DNA of 64,000 nt from CAWBLP01 sp963789495 (GTDB lineage Bacteria > Pseudomonadota > Alphaproteobacteria > Acetobacterales > Acetobacteraceae). Under the pieces are notes generated by a model. The model did no database searches. It was given only the letters and a program-made list of their open reading frames with translations, and had not been told where the DNA came from. A program made the translations under genes and the position numbers. Where the stretch lies: contig CAWBLP010000012.1 of assembly GCA_963789495.1 (NCBI GenBank), positions 1-64,000 on the forward strand. Reading direction: 5' to 3'. Of this stretch, positions 42,668 through 53,171 are shown piece by piece. Each line of letters starts with the position of its first letter. Position 1 is the stretch's first letter.

Positions 42668-45311
42668 ATGGCCAGCAGCAACGATATCCGCGGCGCCTTC
42701 CTCGACTACTTCGCCCGCAATGGACACACGGTGGTGGAAAGCTCCCCGCTGGTGCCGCGCAATGACCCGACCCTGATGTTCACCAACGCGGGCATGGTGC
42801 AGTTCAAGAACGTGTTCACCGGGCAGGAGCGTCGGCCCTATGTGCGCGCCACCACCGCGCAGAAATGCGTCCGCGCCGGCGGCAAGCACAACGACCTGGA
42901 CAATGTCGGCTACACCGCGCGCCACCACACCTTCTTTGAAATGCTGGGGAATTTCAGCTTTGGTGACTACTTCAAGGAGCTCGCCATCCCGTTTGCATGG
43001 GAGCTGGTGTCCAAGGACTACGGCCTGCCCAAGGACAGGCTGCTGGTTACCGTCTATTCGGAAGACGATGAGGCGGCAGAACTCTGGCGCAAGGTTGCCG
43101 GATTGCCGGAGCACAAAATCATCCGCATCCCGACCTCCGACAATTTCTGGCGCATGGGCGATACCGGCCCCTGCGGTCCGTGCAGCGAGATCTTCTACGA
43201 CCATGGCTCCGAGATTCCCGGCGGGCCGCCCGGCAGTCCGGACGAGGACGGCGACCGGTTCATCGAGATCTGGAACCTGGTGTTCATGCAGTTCGAGGAA
43301 GGTCCGCCCGGCACCCGCCTGCCGCTGCCGCGCCCGTCGATCGACACCGGCATGGGGCTGGAGCGCATCGCCGCCATCCTGCAAGGCAAGCACGACAACT
43401 ACGACATCGACATTTTTCGTGCGATCATCCTGGCCAGCGCCGAAGCCACCGGTCAGGAGCCCGACGGGCCGTTCCGCGCCAGCCATCGCGTGGTGGCGGA
43501 CCATCTGCGCAGCGCCGCTTTCCTGATCGCCGACGGCGTGCTGCCGTCCAATGAAGGCCGCGGCTACGTGCTGCGCCGGATCATGCGGCGCGCCATGCGC
43601 CACGCCACCATGATGGGCGCACGCGAACCGCTGATGCATCGGCTGGTGCCGGTCCTGGTGCGCCAGATGGGCGGCGCCTATCCGGAGCTGGTGCGGGCGG
43701 AAGCGCTCACCATCGAGACGCTGTTGCTGGAGGAAACCCGCTTCAAGCAGATGCTGGAGCGCGGGCTGGGCCTGCTGGCCGAGGAAACCGAACGCCTGGG
43801 GGACACGCCAACCGCTGCCCGGCGCTGTCGCCTTCCGCCTGTACGACACCTATGGCTTCCCGCTGGACCTGACGCAGGACGCCTTGCGCGAGCAGGGCCG
43901 CGGCGTCGATCTGGCTGGATTCGAATCCGCCATGGCGGAGCAGCGCGCCCGCGCCCGCGCCGCCTGGGCCGGCTCCGGCGAGGCCGCCACCGAGAATGTC
44001 TGGTTCGAGATCAAGGAACAGGTCGGCGCCACCGAGTTCCTCGGCTACTCCACCGAGAGCGCCGAAGCAGAGGTCCGCGCTTTGGTCGCCGGCGGGCAGC
44101 CCGTGACGACAGCAGATCCGGGCACCGAAGTGGCGGTGGTGCTGAACCAGACGCCGTTCTACGCCGAGAGCGGCGGCCAGGTCGGCGATACCGGAACCAT
44201 CACCGGTCCCGACGGCCTGACCATCGCCGTCACCGACACGCAGAAGAAGCTTGGCGACCTGTTCGTGCATCTTGGCCTGGTCACCGCGGGCCGCGCCCGC
44301 GTCGGCACGCCGGTGGTTGCCGAAGTGGACCACGCCCGCCGCACCACCATCCGCGCGCATCACTCCGCCACCCATCTGCTGCATGAAGCGCTGCGCCGGC
44401 GCCTCGGCACGCATGTGACCCAGAAGGGCAGCCTGAACGCACCCGATCGCCTGCGCTTTGACGTGAGCCATCCGCGCCCGATCACCGGCGACGACATTGC
44501 CGCCGTCGAAGCCGAGGTGAATGCGAAGATCCGCGAGAACTCCGAAGTGGTGACCAGGCTGATGACGCCGGAGGCCGCCGTGGAAACCGGTGCGATGGCA
44601 CTGTTCGGCGAGAAATACGGCGAGGAAGTGCGGGTTGTGATGATGGGCGAGCCGGAGGGCAACAAATCCGCCTGGTCCATCGAGCTGTGCGGCGGCACCC
44701 ATGTCCGGCGCACCGGCGATATCGGCTATTTCAAGGTGCTCGCCGAATCCGCGGTGGCCGCCGGCGTGCGCCGTATCGAGGCGGTCACCGGCGCGGCCGC
44801 CGAGACGGTGCTGGCGGAGACCCAGCGGCGCCTGCACGACGCCGCCGGCGCGCTGCGCACCAGTCCGGCCGAAGTGCCCGCCCGCATCGAGGCGCTGCTG
44901 GACGAACGCCGCAAGCTGGAACGCCAGGTGGCGGATTTACAGCGCAAAGTGGCAACCGGTGGCGGCGAGGCCGCGGTGGAAGACGTGAACGGCGTGAAAC
45001 TGGCCGCCCGCAACCTGGGCGAGGTCCCGCCGCGCGACCTCAAAAGCCTCGCCGATACGATCGGCAAGCAACTCGGCTCGGGCGTCGTGGCGCTGGTGTC
45101 CAGCGCGGAGGGCAAGGCCAGTATCGTGGTGGGCGTCTCGGCCGATCTGACCGGCCGATTCAACGCCGTGGAGCTGGTAAGGGCAGCCTCGGCAGCGGTG
45201 GGCGGCAAGGGTGGCGGCGGACGGCCGGACATGGCGCAGGCAGGCGGTCCCGATGGTGGCCGCGCCGACGACGCGCTGGCCGCGGTGCGGAGCGCGCTGG
45301 CCGGCGGGTAA
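42668..45311 (+). pseudogene. alaS: Alanyl-tRNA synthetase, interrupted by one frame break
   Basis: Corrected length is about 880 residues, normal for AlaRS. The class II aminoacylation domain starts ASSNDIRGAFLDYFARNGH and has TTAQKCVRAGGKHNDLDNVG and HTFFEMLGNFSFGDYF. The frame is lost between 43798 (a run of five G) and 43814, after LLAEETERLG. The second frame continues VAFRLYDTYGFPLDLTQDAL, then the editing domain with RAHHSATHLLHEALRR and SIELCGGTHVRRTGDIG, and the C-terminal oligomerisation and C-Ala part. Because AlaRS is essential, a sequence error is strongly favoured. The 246-base upstream region has a small GGAGC-TTC-GCTCC hairpin at 42630, about 25 bases before the start. Confidence 0.92.
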
Positions 45312-45419
45312 GCCGGCTCCCCCCCGGTACGCTTGCCGCCGCCACGTCGGCGAGCGGCCAGACCGGCGATAACGTCGCAGCGTCGCAGGTCAGCCGATGG
45401 ATCGCTGCCGGCCGATGCC

Positions 45420-47081
<1,662 letters not shown>

Positions 47082-47157
47082 TCTGTCCTCCCTTCCTGGC
47101 GGCGTGCGATCCACCAACGCGACGAAGTCCGGTCAGAGCGGGCGTGCCGCATCTGGT

Positions 47158-48156
47158 TCACGTCCTTGCCGCCTGCTCAAGACCATACACCGCCGCCCCC
47201 AGCAAGGCGGCGTTCACCGTAACGACATGAACCGGCACCGCGGCAAGCAGGTTGGCAAAGCGCCCCTTGGCGGTAAAGGCGCGCAGGAAGGCGCCATCCT
47301 GTAGCTGTGGCACCAGCCGTGGTGGCATGCCGCCGGCCAGGTAGACGCCGCCGGTCGCCATCACCTTCAGGGCCAGATTGCCGGCCTCCGCGCCCCAGAT
47401 GTCGATCACGATGCGCAACGCCTCGGCTGCCAGCGGATTGCGATCGGCATCATGCACGGCGGCGTCGACGATGGTTGGCGTGCGATCCGGTGCCGCGCGC
47501 AGCGCCGCAGCGAAGGCGGGATCTTCCGAGGAAGGATCACGCGAACGCACATAGTCGTAGACATTCGGCAAACCGGACCCGGCGCAGACCCGTTCATACG
47601 CGGCATGGCGGAAGCGATCGGTCACATACGCCCACAATCCCGCCTGGATCCGATTGGTCGGGGCAAAGTCGGCATGTCCGCCTTCCGAGGCGCAGGCGAT
47701 GTACTCCTGCCCACCCCAGATCAGGAACGCTTCGCCGAGTCCGGTTCCGGGTGCGAACACCGCAATCGGCGTGTGCTCCACGGCCTTGCCGCCATTGATC
47801 GCCACAGTTTCATCGGCTTGCAGATGCGGCACGGCATGCGCGATAGCGCGTAGATCGTTCAATAGAGAGACGCGCTGCAGGCCGAGGTTGCGGCACAGCG
47901 TGGCTTCCTCGAGGTCCCACGGAAGATTGGTCAGATGGGCGCGGCCATCGATCACCGGGCCGGCCACGTCGAAACAGGCCGATGTCACCGGGTGGCCGCA
48001 CTCGGCGAGGAACGTCTCAACGATCGGCTGCAACCCGTCGTAGTCGGCGCTGTGGTATTCCTGCTCCGCCACGAATTTGCGCGGGCCGTCCTGTGGCGAG
48101 ACGACTGCCAGGCGCGTCGTCGTCCCACCGATATCACCCACGATCAGCATCAGCAT
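47158..48156 (-). CDS. glk: Glucokinase
   Basis: The 332-residue product is a proteobacterial-type glucokinase, phosphorylating glucose to glucose 6-phosphate with ATP. The phosphate-binding motif is VGDIGGTTTRLAVV, the phosphorylation region is NDLRAIA, the glucose-binding motif is CASEGGHADFAPTN, and VYLAGGMPPRLV lies at the end. It lies 76 bases upstream of pgm on the same strand, and glucoamylase is present elsewhere in the window, so together they form a route from glucan to central metabolism. An ATG two codons on (48150) is an equally possible start. Confidence 0.93.
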   Translation of the reverse strand: MLMLIVGDIGGTTTRLAVVSPQDGPRKFVAEQEYHSADYDGLQPIVETFLAECGHPVTSACFDVAGPVIDGRAHLTNLPWDLEEATLCRNLGLQRVSLLNDLRAIAHAVPHLQADETVAINGGKAVEHTPIAVFAPGTGLGEAFLIWGGQEYIACASEGGHADFAPTNRIQAGLWAYVTDRFRHAAYERVCAGSGLPNVYDYVRSRDPSSEDPAFAAALRAAPDRTPTIVDAAVHDADRNPLAAEALRIVIDIWGAEAGNLALKVMATGGVYLAGGMPPRLVPQLQDGAFLRAFTAKGRFANLLAAVPVHVVTVNAALLGAAVYGLEQAART

Positions 48157-48478
48157 GCCACCTTTTCACAGCAGCCGGACCGATTCCAGCGATCGTCCGT
48201 CGGTCATCTGCGCAGCGTAGTCAATCGAGCCGCAACGCGCGGCGCAAAACAGCGCGAACGGCCGGAGCACGCCGGCGGATCTCGCATCGTCCCGATCGGC
48301 CGCGCAGATTGGCGCGTGACCGCACGCGGCGAACCACCCGCCACCACCCGCTTGGCGCTGACCGTGGGATCATAGCTGCGCGCCGGGCCGCGTGGCAGCA
48401 TGATCAGCCCGGCCTACCCGTCACCGCCCAGGCGCACCCATCGCATCCAGGAAAGACGCAGCACAGGAGACGTCCCCC
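48157..48478. other. Divergent intergenic region between glk and the dehydratase gene
   Basis: This 322-base stretch separates divergent genes and probably holds both promoters. Only Arg-rich compositional frames are present. I cannot point to clear promoter boxes; the 20 bases before 48479 contain the ribosome-binding GGAGACG. Confidence 0.5.
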
Positions 48479-49636
48479 ATGAAGATCACCAAGGTCGAGC
48501 CGTTGCTGCTGGACCGCTTTCTCTACGTCCGCATCCACACGGATACCGGCATCGTCGGACTCGGTGAGTCCGGCACCTGGGGCCAGTTGGAAGCCTCCGC
48601 GGCCGCAATCTCCAAATACGGCGAATACCTGGTCGGCAAGGATCCCTCTCCGATCGAGCACCACTGGAATGTAATGCTGCGCGCCAACCATTTCACTGGC
48701 GGTGCGATCACCGGCGCCGTGTCGGCCATCGACATCGCGCTATGGGACATCAAAGGCAAACACTTCAACGTCCCCGTCTACCAACTGCTCGGCGGCCGCA
48801 TGCGCCACAAAGCGCGACTCTACGGCCACGCGCGCGGCCGCACCATCGACAAACTGGTCGAGGAAGCCGTGCGCCTCAAGGAGGCCGGCTTCACCGCGCT
48901 CGGTCATCTCAATCCGCTGCTCGACGAAGACGAGAGCACGGCATACGGCAAGTCGCATGCCGCCAAGATCCACGATGCGATCGACAATGTGCGTCGCCTG
49001 CGCGAGGCCGTCGGCAACAGTGTCGATCTCTGCATCGAAATCCATCGGCGACTGACGCCACCGGAAGCGATCGCGCTGGCGCGCGGCATCGAGCAATACA
49101 CGCCGATGTTCTATGAAGACCCGCTGCGGCCCAACAGCTTCGATGCGATGGCACTGGTCGCCGAACATATCGACATCCCGATCGCAACCGGCGAACGTTT
49201 CACCAGCCTGTATCAGTTTCAGACGCTGCTGACGCGCAACGCGGTGCAATATCTGCGGCCGGATGTGTGCCTGTGCGGCGGCATCACCGGGGCGAAGAAG
49301 ATCGCGGCGCTGGCCGAGGCGCATGACGCCTGGATCGTGCCACACAACCCGCTCTCACCGGTCAGCACCGCCGCGTGTCTGCAGATCGCGGCCTGCATCC
49401 CGAACTTCGCCATCCAGGAATATCCGTCCCGCACGCCGGACCTGGATGGCGGCAGCGCGCCGCTTGGCGACGGACTCGCCACCGGCCTCGCCGATCAGCA
49501 GGACGGATTCATCGCAATCCCCGACGCGCCCGGAATCGGCGTGGAGCTGGTGTCCGACGTGGAGAAGCGCTTTCCCTACCGCCCACGCCCGATCGCCATG
49601 CGCCCCCATGTCGATGGATCGGTGGTGGACCAGTGA
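48479..49636 (+). CDS. Enolase-superfamily sugar-acid dehydratase (mandelate racemase/muconate lactonizing family)
   Basis: The 385-residue product has the N-terminal capping domain and C-terminal barrel of the MR/MLE group. Probable metal ligands are Glu187 in LCIEIHRR, Glu213 in FYEDPLRP and Glu239 in IATGERF, and His289 in IVPHNPLSP is the likely general base. The pattern with W-x-I-V-P-H-N-P is that of mannonate- or galactonate-type dehydratases, so it probably dehydrates a hexonic acid to a 2-keto-3-deoxy sugar acid. No permease, aldolase or regulator is next to it, so the substrate is not determined. Confidence 0.85.
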   Translation: MKITKVEPLLLDRFLYVRIHTDTGIVGLGESGTWGQLEASAAAISKYGEYLVGKDPSPIEHHWNVMLRANHFTGGAITGAVSAIDIALWDIKGKHFNVPVYQLLGGRMRHKARLYGHARGRTIDKLVEEAVRLKEAGFTALGHLNPLLDEDESTAYGKSHAAKIHDAIDNVRRLREAVGNSVDLCIEIHRRLTPPEAIALARGIEQYTPMFYEDPLRPNSFDAMALVAEHIDIPIATGERFTSLYQFQTLLTRNAVQYLRPDVCLCGGITGAKKIAALAEAHDAWIVPHNPLSPVSTAACLQIAACIPNFAIQEYPSRTPDLDGGSAPLGDGLATGLADQQDGFIAIPDAPGIGVELVSDVEKRFPYRPRPIAMRPHVDGSVVDQ

Positions 49637-49751
49637 TCCGGCGTGGCCCGCCAGCGTTCAGCGAAAGCTGTCGGCCGGCGTCAGAGCCAGTGGAACCCGT
49701 GCGCCATGACGCCCAGTAGGGCACCGGAGCCAGCCAGGAGCAAACCGCTCG

Positions 49752-50645
49752 CTACTCCAAATCCTGCAACCCGATGGCGCGCAGGCGCGCAGTTTCCTCG
49801 TCCCAGCCGGTGCGCTGCTTCACATTGAGGAACAGGTGCACCTTGCGCTCCAGCAGTGTCACCAGCGCCTGTCGCGCCCGCGCTCCGATCTCCTTGATGC
49901 GGGCGCCGCGCTCGCCGATCAGGATCGCCTTGTGGCCGGCGCGCGACACGTAGATGGTGGCATCGATGCGCACCGATCCGTCCTTGCGCTCCTGCCAGGA
50001 CTCGGTTTCCACGGTGGTGGCGTAGGGCACTTCCTCATGCGTCTGCAGGAAGATCTGCTCCCGCACGATCTCGGCCGCGAGCAGCCGGTCCGGCAGATCG
50101 GTCAGGTCGTCATCCGGATACAGATGTGGCCCTTCCGGCACCGCCTTGGCGAGGGCGTCCGCCAGGTCGGTAACGCCGTTACCCTGCGCGGCACTGATCA
50201 TGAAGGTCTGCTCGAACGGCGCCAGTGTGGTCAGAGTCGCGGTCAGCGGCAGCAGCGCCGGCGGATCGACCAGATCGACCTTGTTCAGAACCAGCCAGCT
50301 GCGGCGCCCTGCGGCAGCCAATTGAGTGGCGATGCCTCGCACTTCCTCGGTCGCGCCAGACTTCGAGTCGACCAGCAACAGCGCCAGGTCGGCGTCCTTC
50401 GCACCAATCCAGGCCGCCGCCACCATGGCCCGATCCAGCCGCCGCTTGGGACGAAAGATGCCCGGCGTGTCCACCAGCAGCACCTGGCTCTCGCCATGCA
50501 TCAGGATGCCGAGCACGCGGAATCGCGTGGTTTGTGCTTTGGGGGTAACGATGGAGAGTTTCGCGCCGGTCAGCCGGTTCAGCAGCGTGGATTTGCCGGC
50601 ATTCGGCGCGCCGACGATGGCAACAAAGCCGCAGCGCGGGCTCAT
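49752..50645 (-). CDS. era: GTPase Era
   Basis: The 297-residue product is Era, a ribosome-assembly GTPase that binds 16S rRNA. G-domain motifs are GAPNAGKSTLLNRLTG (G1), DTPGIF (G3) and LNKVDLV (G4). A C-terminal KH domain is recognisable at ILIGERGARIKEIGARARQ. The start overlaps the stop of rnc (4 bases), so the two are co-translated, the standard order in many proteobacteria. Confidence 0.96.
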   Translation of the reverse strand: MSPRCGFVAIVGAPNAGKSTLLNRLTGAKLSIVTPKAQTTRFRVLGILMHGESQVLLVDTPGIFRPKRRLDRAMVAAAWIGAKDADLALLLVDSKSGATEEVRGIATQLAAAGRRSWLVLNKVDLVDPPALLPLTATLTTLAPFEQTFMISAAQGNGVTDLADALAKAVPEGPHLYPDDDLTDLPDRLLAAEIVREQIFLQTHEEVPYATTVETESWQERKDGSVRIDATIYVSRAGHKAILIGERGARIKEIGARARQALVTLLERKVHLFLNVKQRTGWDEETARLRAIGLQDLE

Positions 50646-51322
50646 CCCTCGATCGCCTTCAGCAGGTCGGCCGCGGCCAGCTGCTCGGCCTGGCGCTTGC
50701 TGCCGGCGATACCGGTGCCGGAAAGTTCCCCCACGGCAACCGCCACGACAAACTCCGGGGCGTGTGGCGGACCGGAGCGCCCCTGCACGACATAGAGCGG
50801 CGATCCCTTGCCGCGGGCATGCGCCAGTTCCTGCAGCCGGCTCTTGGCATCCTTGTGCGGCTGCTCCTGCGCCCGCATCGGCGCGTCCCAGGCGCGGCGG
50901 ACGAAATCGCGCGCCCGGTCCAGCCCGCCATCCAGATACAGCGCGCCGAGCGCAGCCTCCAGGGCATCAGCCAGGACTGTGGCAAGCCGCTTCACGCCGG
51001 CCCGCGCTTCCCCGGGCGCCACCGACAAGGCCGCGCCGAGGCCGATCAATTCGGCGACGCTTGCCAGCACGGGGCGCGACACCAGATGCGCCAGCCTGTG
51101 TCCCAAATCGCCCTCCTGCTCGTGCGGGAAACGTTCCGCCAGCCATTCCGCCATCAGCAGGCCCAGCACCCGGTCGCCGATAAACTCCAGGCGCTCATTG
51201 GAATCCTGCGCCCGCTTGCGGCCGTGCAGGGCCGATCGGTGAGTCAGCGCCTCGCGCAGCAGGTCCGGACGATTGAACGTATGGCCGAGGATCGCTTCCA
51301 GCGGCAGGTTCGAGTCGCTCAA
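50642..51322 (-). CDS. rnc: Ribonuclease III
   Basis: The 226-residue product is RNase III, which cleaves double-stranded RNA in rRNA and mRNA processing. The endonuclease signature ERLEFIGDRVLGLLMAEWL is intact, with the catalytic acidic residues in SNERLEFIGD and the ALEAALGALYLDGG region. A dsRNA-binding domain follows (DAKSRLQELAHARGKG and VAVGELSGTGIAGSKRQAEQ). It sits 10 bases after lepB and overlaps era. Confidence 0.96.
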   Translation of the reverse strand: MSDSNLPLEAILGHTFNRPDLLREALTHRSALHGRKRAQDSNERLEFIGDRVLGLLMAEWLAERFPHEQEGDLGHRLAHLVSRPVLASVAELIGLGAALSVAPGEARAGVKRLATVLADALEAALGALYLDGGLDRARDFVRRAWDAPMRAQEQPHKDAKSRLQELAHARGKGSPLYVVQGRSGPPHAPEFVVAVAVGELSGTGIAGSKRQAEQLAAADLLKAIEG

Positions 51323-51332
51323 GGCCGGTTCG

Positions 51333-52103
51333 TCAGCGGACGCCCATCAGCAGCCGACTCCAGCGGATTTCAAACGGCCACTCCCAAAACTCCCACCATG
51401 GATACTCCGCATCGACCGAGAAGAACAGAATCTCCGCTCGCCCGACCAGATTCTCCACCGGCACGAAGCCGACACCGTTCATGAACCGGCTATCCGCCGA
51501 GTTGTCGCGGTTGTCACCCATGGCGAACACATGGTCAGGCGGCACGGTATAGACGGGCGTATTGTTCACCTCGCCCTCGTCGGTCGCCTTCAGAATATCA
51601 TGCTTCACCGGCGCGCCGTTCACCGAGGACGGCAGCGTCTCCTGGTAGCGACGCAGCACCATGTGGATTCCACCGTCATCCGCGACGTAGTCGCCTTCCG
51701 GCGTCCGCGGGCACAGCTTGCCATTGATGTAGAGCTGTCCCTGGCGCACCTGCACGGTATCCCCGGGCAGGCCAACGATGCGCTTGATGTAGTCGGTGGA
51801 ATTGTCGCGGGGGTATTTGAACACCGCAACGTCACCGCGCGCCGGCAGGCTGCCGAAGATGCGGCCGGAGAACAGCGGCGGCGACAACGGCAGCGAGTAG
51901 CGCGAGTAGCCGTAGCTGTATTTCGACACGAACAGATAATCGCCGACCAGCAGGGTCGGAATCATACTGCCGGATGGAATATTGAACGGCTCATACGCGA
52001 CAGTACGCACCACGAGAGCGATGAGGCCGGCATAGATGATGGTCTTGATATTCTCGACCCAGACGTTGGTTTTACGCCGGGCGTTCGCCTTGGTGGTTGC
52101 CAT
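51333..52103 (-). CDS. lepB: Signal peptidase I
   Basis: The 256-residue product is a type I signal peptidase. One N-terminal membrane helix (NIKTIIYAGLIALVVRTVAY) precedes box B with the catalytic Ser in NIPSGSMIPTLLVGDYLFV, the catalytic Lys in YIKRIVGLPGDTVQV, and box E in VFAMGDNRDNSADSR. The active site faces the periplasm. The ATG at 52103 fits the family N-terminus; the frame is open to 52256 but that part overlaps the next gene region and lacks homology. It is the upstream gene of rnc and era on this strand. Confidence 0.95.
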   Translation of the reverse strand: MATTKANARRKTNVWVENIKTIIYAGLIALVVRTVAYEPFNIPSGSMIPTLLVGDYLFVSKYSYGYSRYSLPLSPPLFSGRIFGSLPARGDVAVFKYPRDNSTDYIKRIVGLPGDTVQVRQGQLYINGKLCPRTPEGDYVADDGGIHMVLRRYQETLPSSVNGAPVKHDILKATDEGEVNNTPVYTVPPDHVFAMGDNRDNSADSRFMNGVGFVPVENLVGRAEILFFSVDAEYPWWEFWEWPFEIRWSRLLMGVR

Positions 52104-52188
52104 GCCGGAGGGGGCTTTCCGCTTACACTCGCGCCGGTTCAAGCCCAGCGCCTCTCCCGCTGTCAAGAAAGCGCCGGTCAGCCCCAGG

Positions 52189-52647
52189 TCAGCCCCTGGC
52201 GCCAGGCGGGGATGGCGGGGATGGCGGATGTGCGGCCAGCCAGACACGCAGATCATCCAGGGTCACGTAACCCTTTTGCCCGATATCAATCGTTGCGAAG
52301 TTCTGCGCGACATTCGGCCAATTGGAAGCCTCTGCCTGCTGCCGCGTCAGGCGTCCGTCCTGCGTGACATTGGCTGCATCGAACCAGCGAACCAATGCAT
52401 CGGATTGCGACGACCTGGCATCTGGCTCCGCAGGATAGCCGTATCCCGGCATCGCTTCGCCCGAGGGCGGATACGGATAAGCGGGGTAGCCATAGGCCGG
52501 CGGATAGACTGGCCCATACCCATAGGAGGGATAGCTGCAACATGGGTAATAGGAGCCGGTGTAGGGATCGTAGACACAGCCGGCGAGCAGTCCGGTGGCT
52601 GCGACCAGCAGCACTGCGGCGCCAGAGCGGATCATGCTTCGAGCCAT
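52189..52647 (-). CDS. EF-hand-like lipoprotein, Tyr/Pro-rich
   Basis: The 152-residue product has a lipoprotein signal ending LLAGC (cysteine near residue 24). A Tyr/Pro/Gly-rich segment follows, about 45 residues (YPSYGYGPVYPPAYG and similar), then two loops resembling EF-hands, FDAANVTQDGRLTRQQ and ATIDIGQKGYVTLDDL. They have Asp, Asn and Thr at several ligand positions but are not perfect calcium sites. It sits between acpS and lepB, where this type of gene is not part of the usual core set. The role is unknown. Confidence 0.75.
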   Translation of the reverse strand: MARSMIRSGAAVLLVAATGLLAGCVYDPYTGSYYPCCSYPSYGYGPVYPPAYGYPAYPYPPSGEAMPGYGYPAEPDARSSQSDALVRWFDAANVTQDGRLTRQQAEASNWPNVAQNFATIDIGQKGYVTLDDLRVWLAAHPPSPPSPPGARG

Positions 52648-52717
52648 GAGCGTCCTTCGATCAAGCAGTGTACCCTATGAGAGCTTGCACCTTCAGGTCT
52701 GCAGGCAGCGTGCGGAT

Positions 52718-53128
52718 TCAAGCTGGCGCCGGGATCGCGGAAATGATCACCTGTGCAAACGCGTAAGGAAATTCGTCGGTCATCGTCAGCTCCACCGAGG
52801 CCACCAGGCCCGGCGGCGTGATGGCAACCAAGCGGTCGGCCGCACCGCCGGTCATGCGAACCGTGGGCTTGCCACCGGGCAGGTTGACCACGCCCAGATC
52901 GGAAAAGAACACGCCTCGACGGAACCCTGTGCCCAACGCCTTGGCCGCCGCCTCCTTCGCCGCAAACCGCTTGGCAAACGTCGCCGCCTGGATCTTCGGC
53001 GTGCGGCGCATCGCCTTCGTCCGTTCCGTTTCGGTGAACACGCGTTCAAGAAATCGCTGGCCGTGCCGGGTGATCGCCGCCTCGATGCGACGGATGTCGC
53101 ACAGATCGGCACCAAGACCGATGATCAT
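52718..53128 (-). CDS. acpS: Holo-[acyl-carrier-protein] synthase
   Basis: The 136-residue product is a phosphopantetheinyl transferase of the AcpS type. MIIGLGADLCDIRRIEAAI carries the first magnesium-binding Asp, and FAAKEAAAKALGTGF is the second signature with the catalytic Glu. It moves 4'-phosphopantetheine from CoA to acyl carrier protein. The ATG at 53128 matches the family start. It follows rsh on the same strand, as in other alphaproteobacteria. Confidence 0.95.
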   Translation of the reverse strand: MIIGLGADLCDIRRIEAAITRHGQRFLERVFTETERTKAMRRTPKIQAATFAKRFAAKEAAAKALGTGFRRGVFFSDLGVVNLPGGKPTVRMTGGAADRLVAITPPGLVASVELTMTDEFPYAFAQVIISAIPAPA

Positions 53129-53171
53129 CGGCGGCGCAGCAGCGCGATCGATTGACGATCGATGCCGGATA

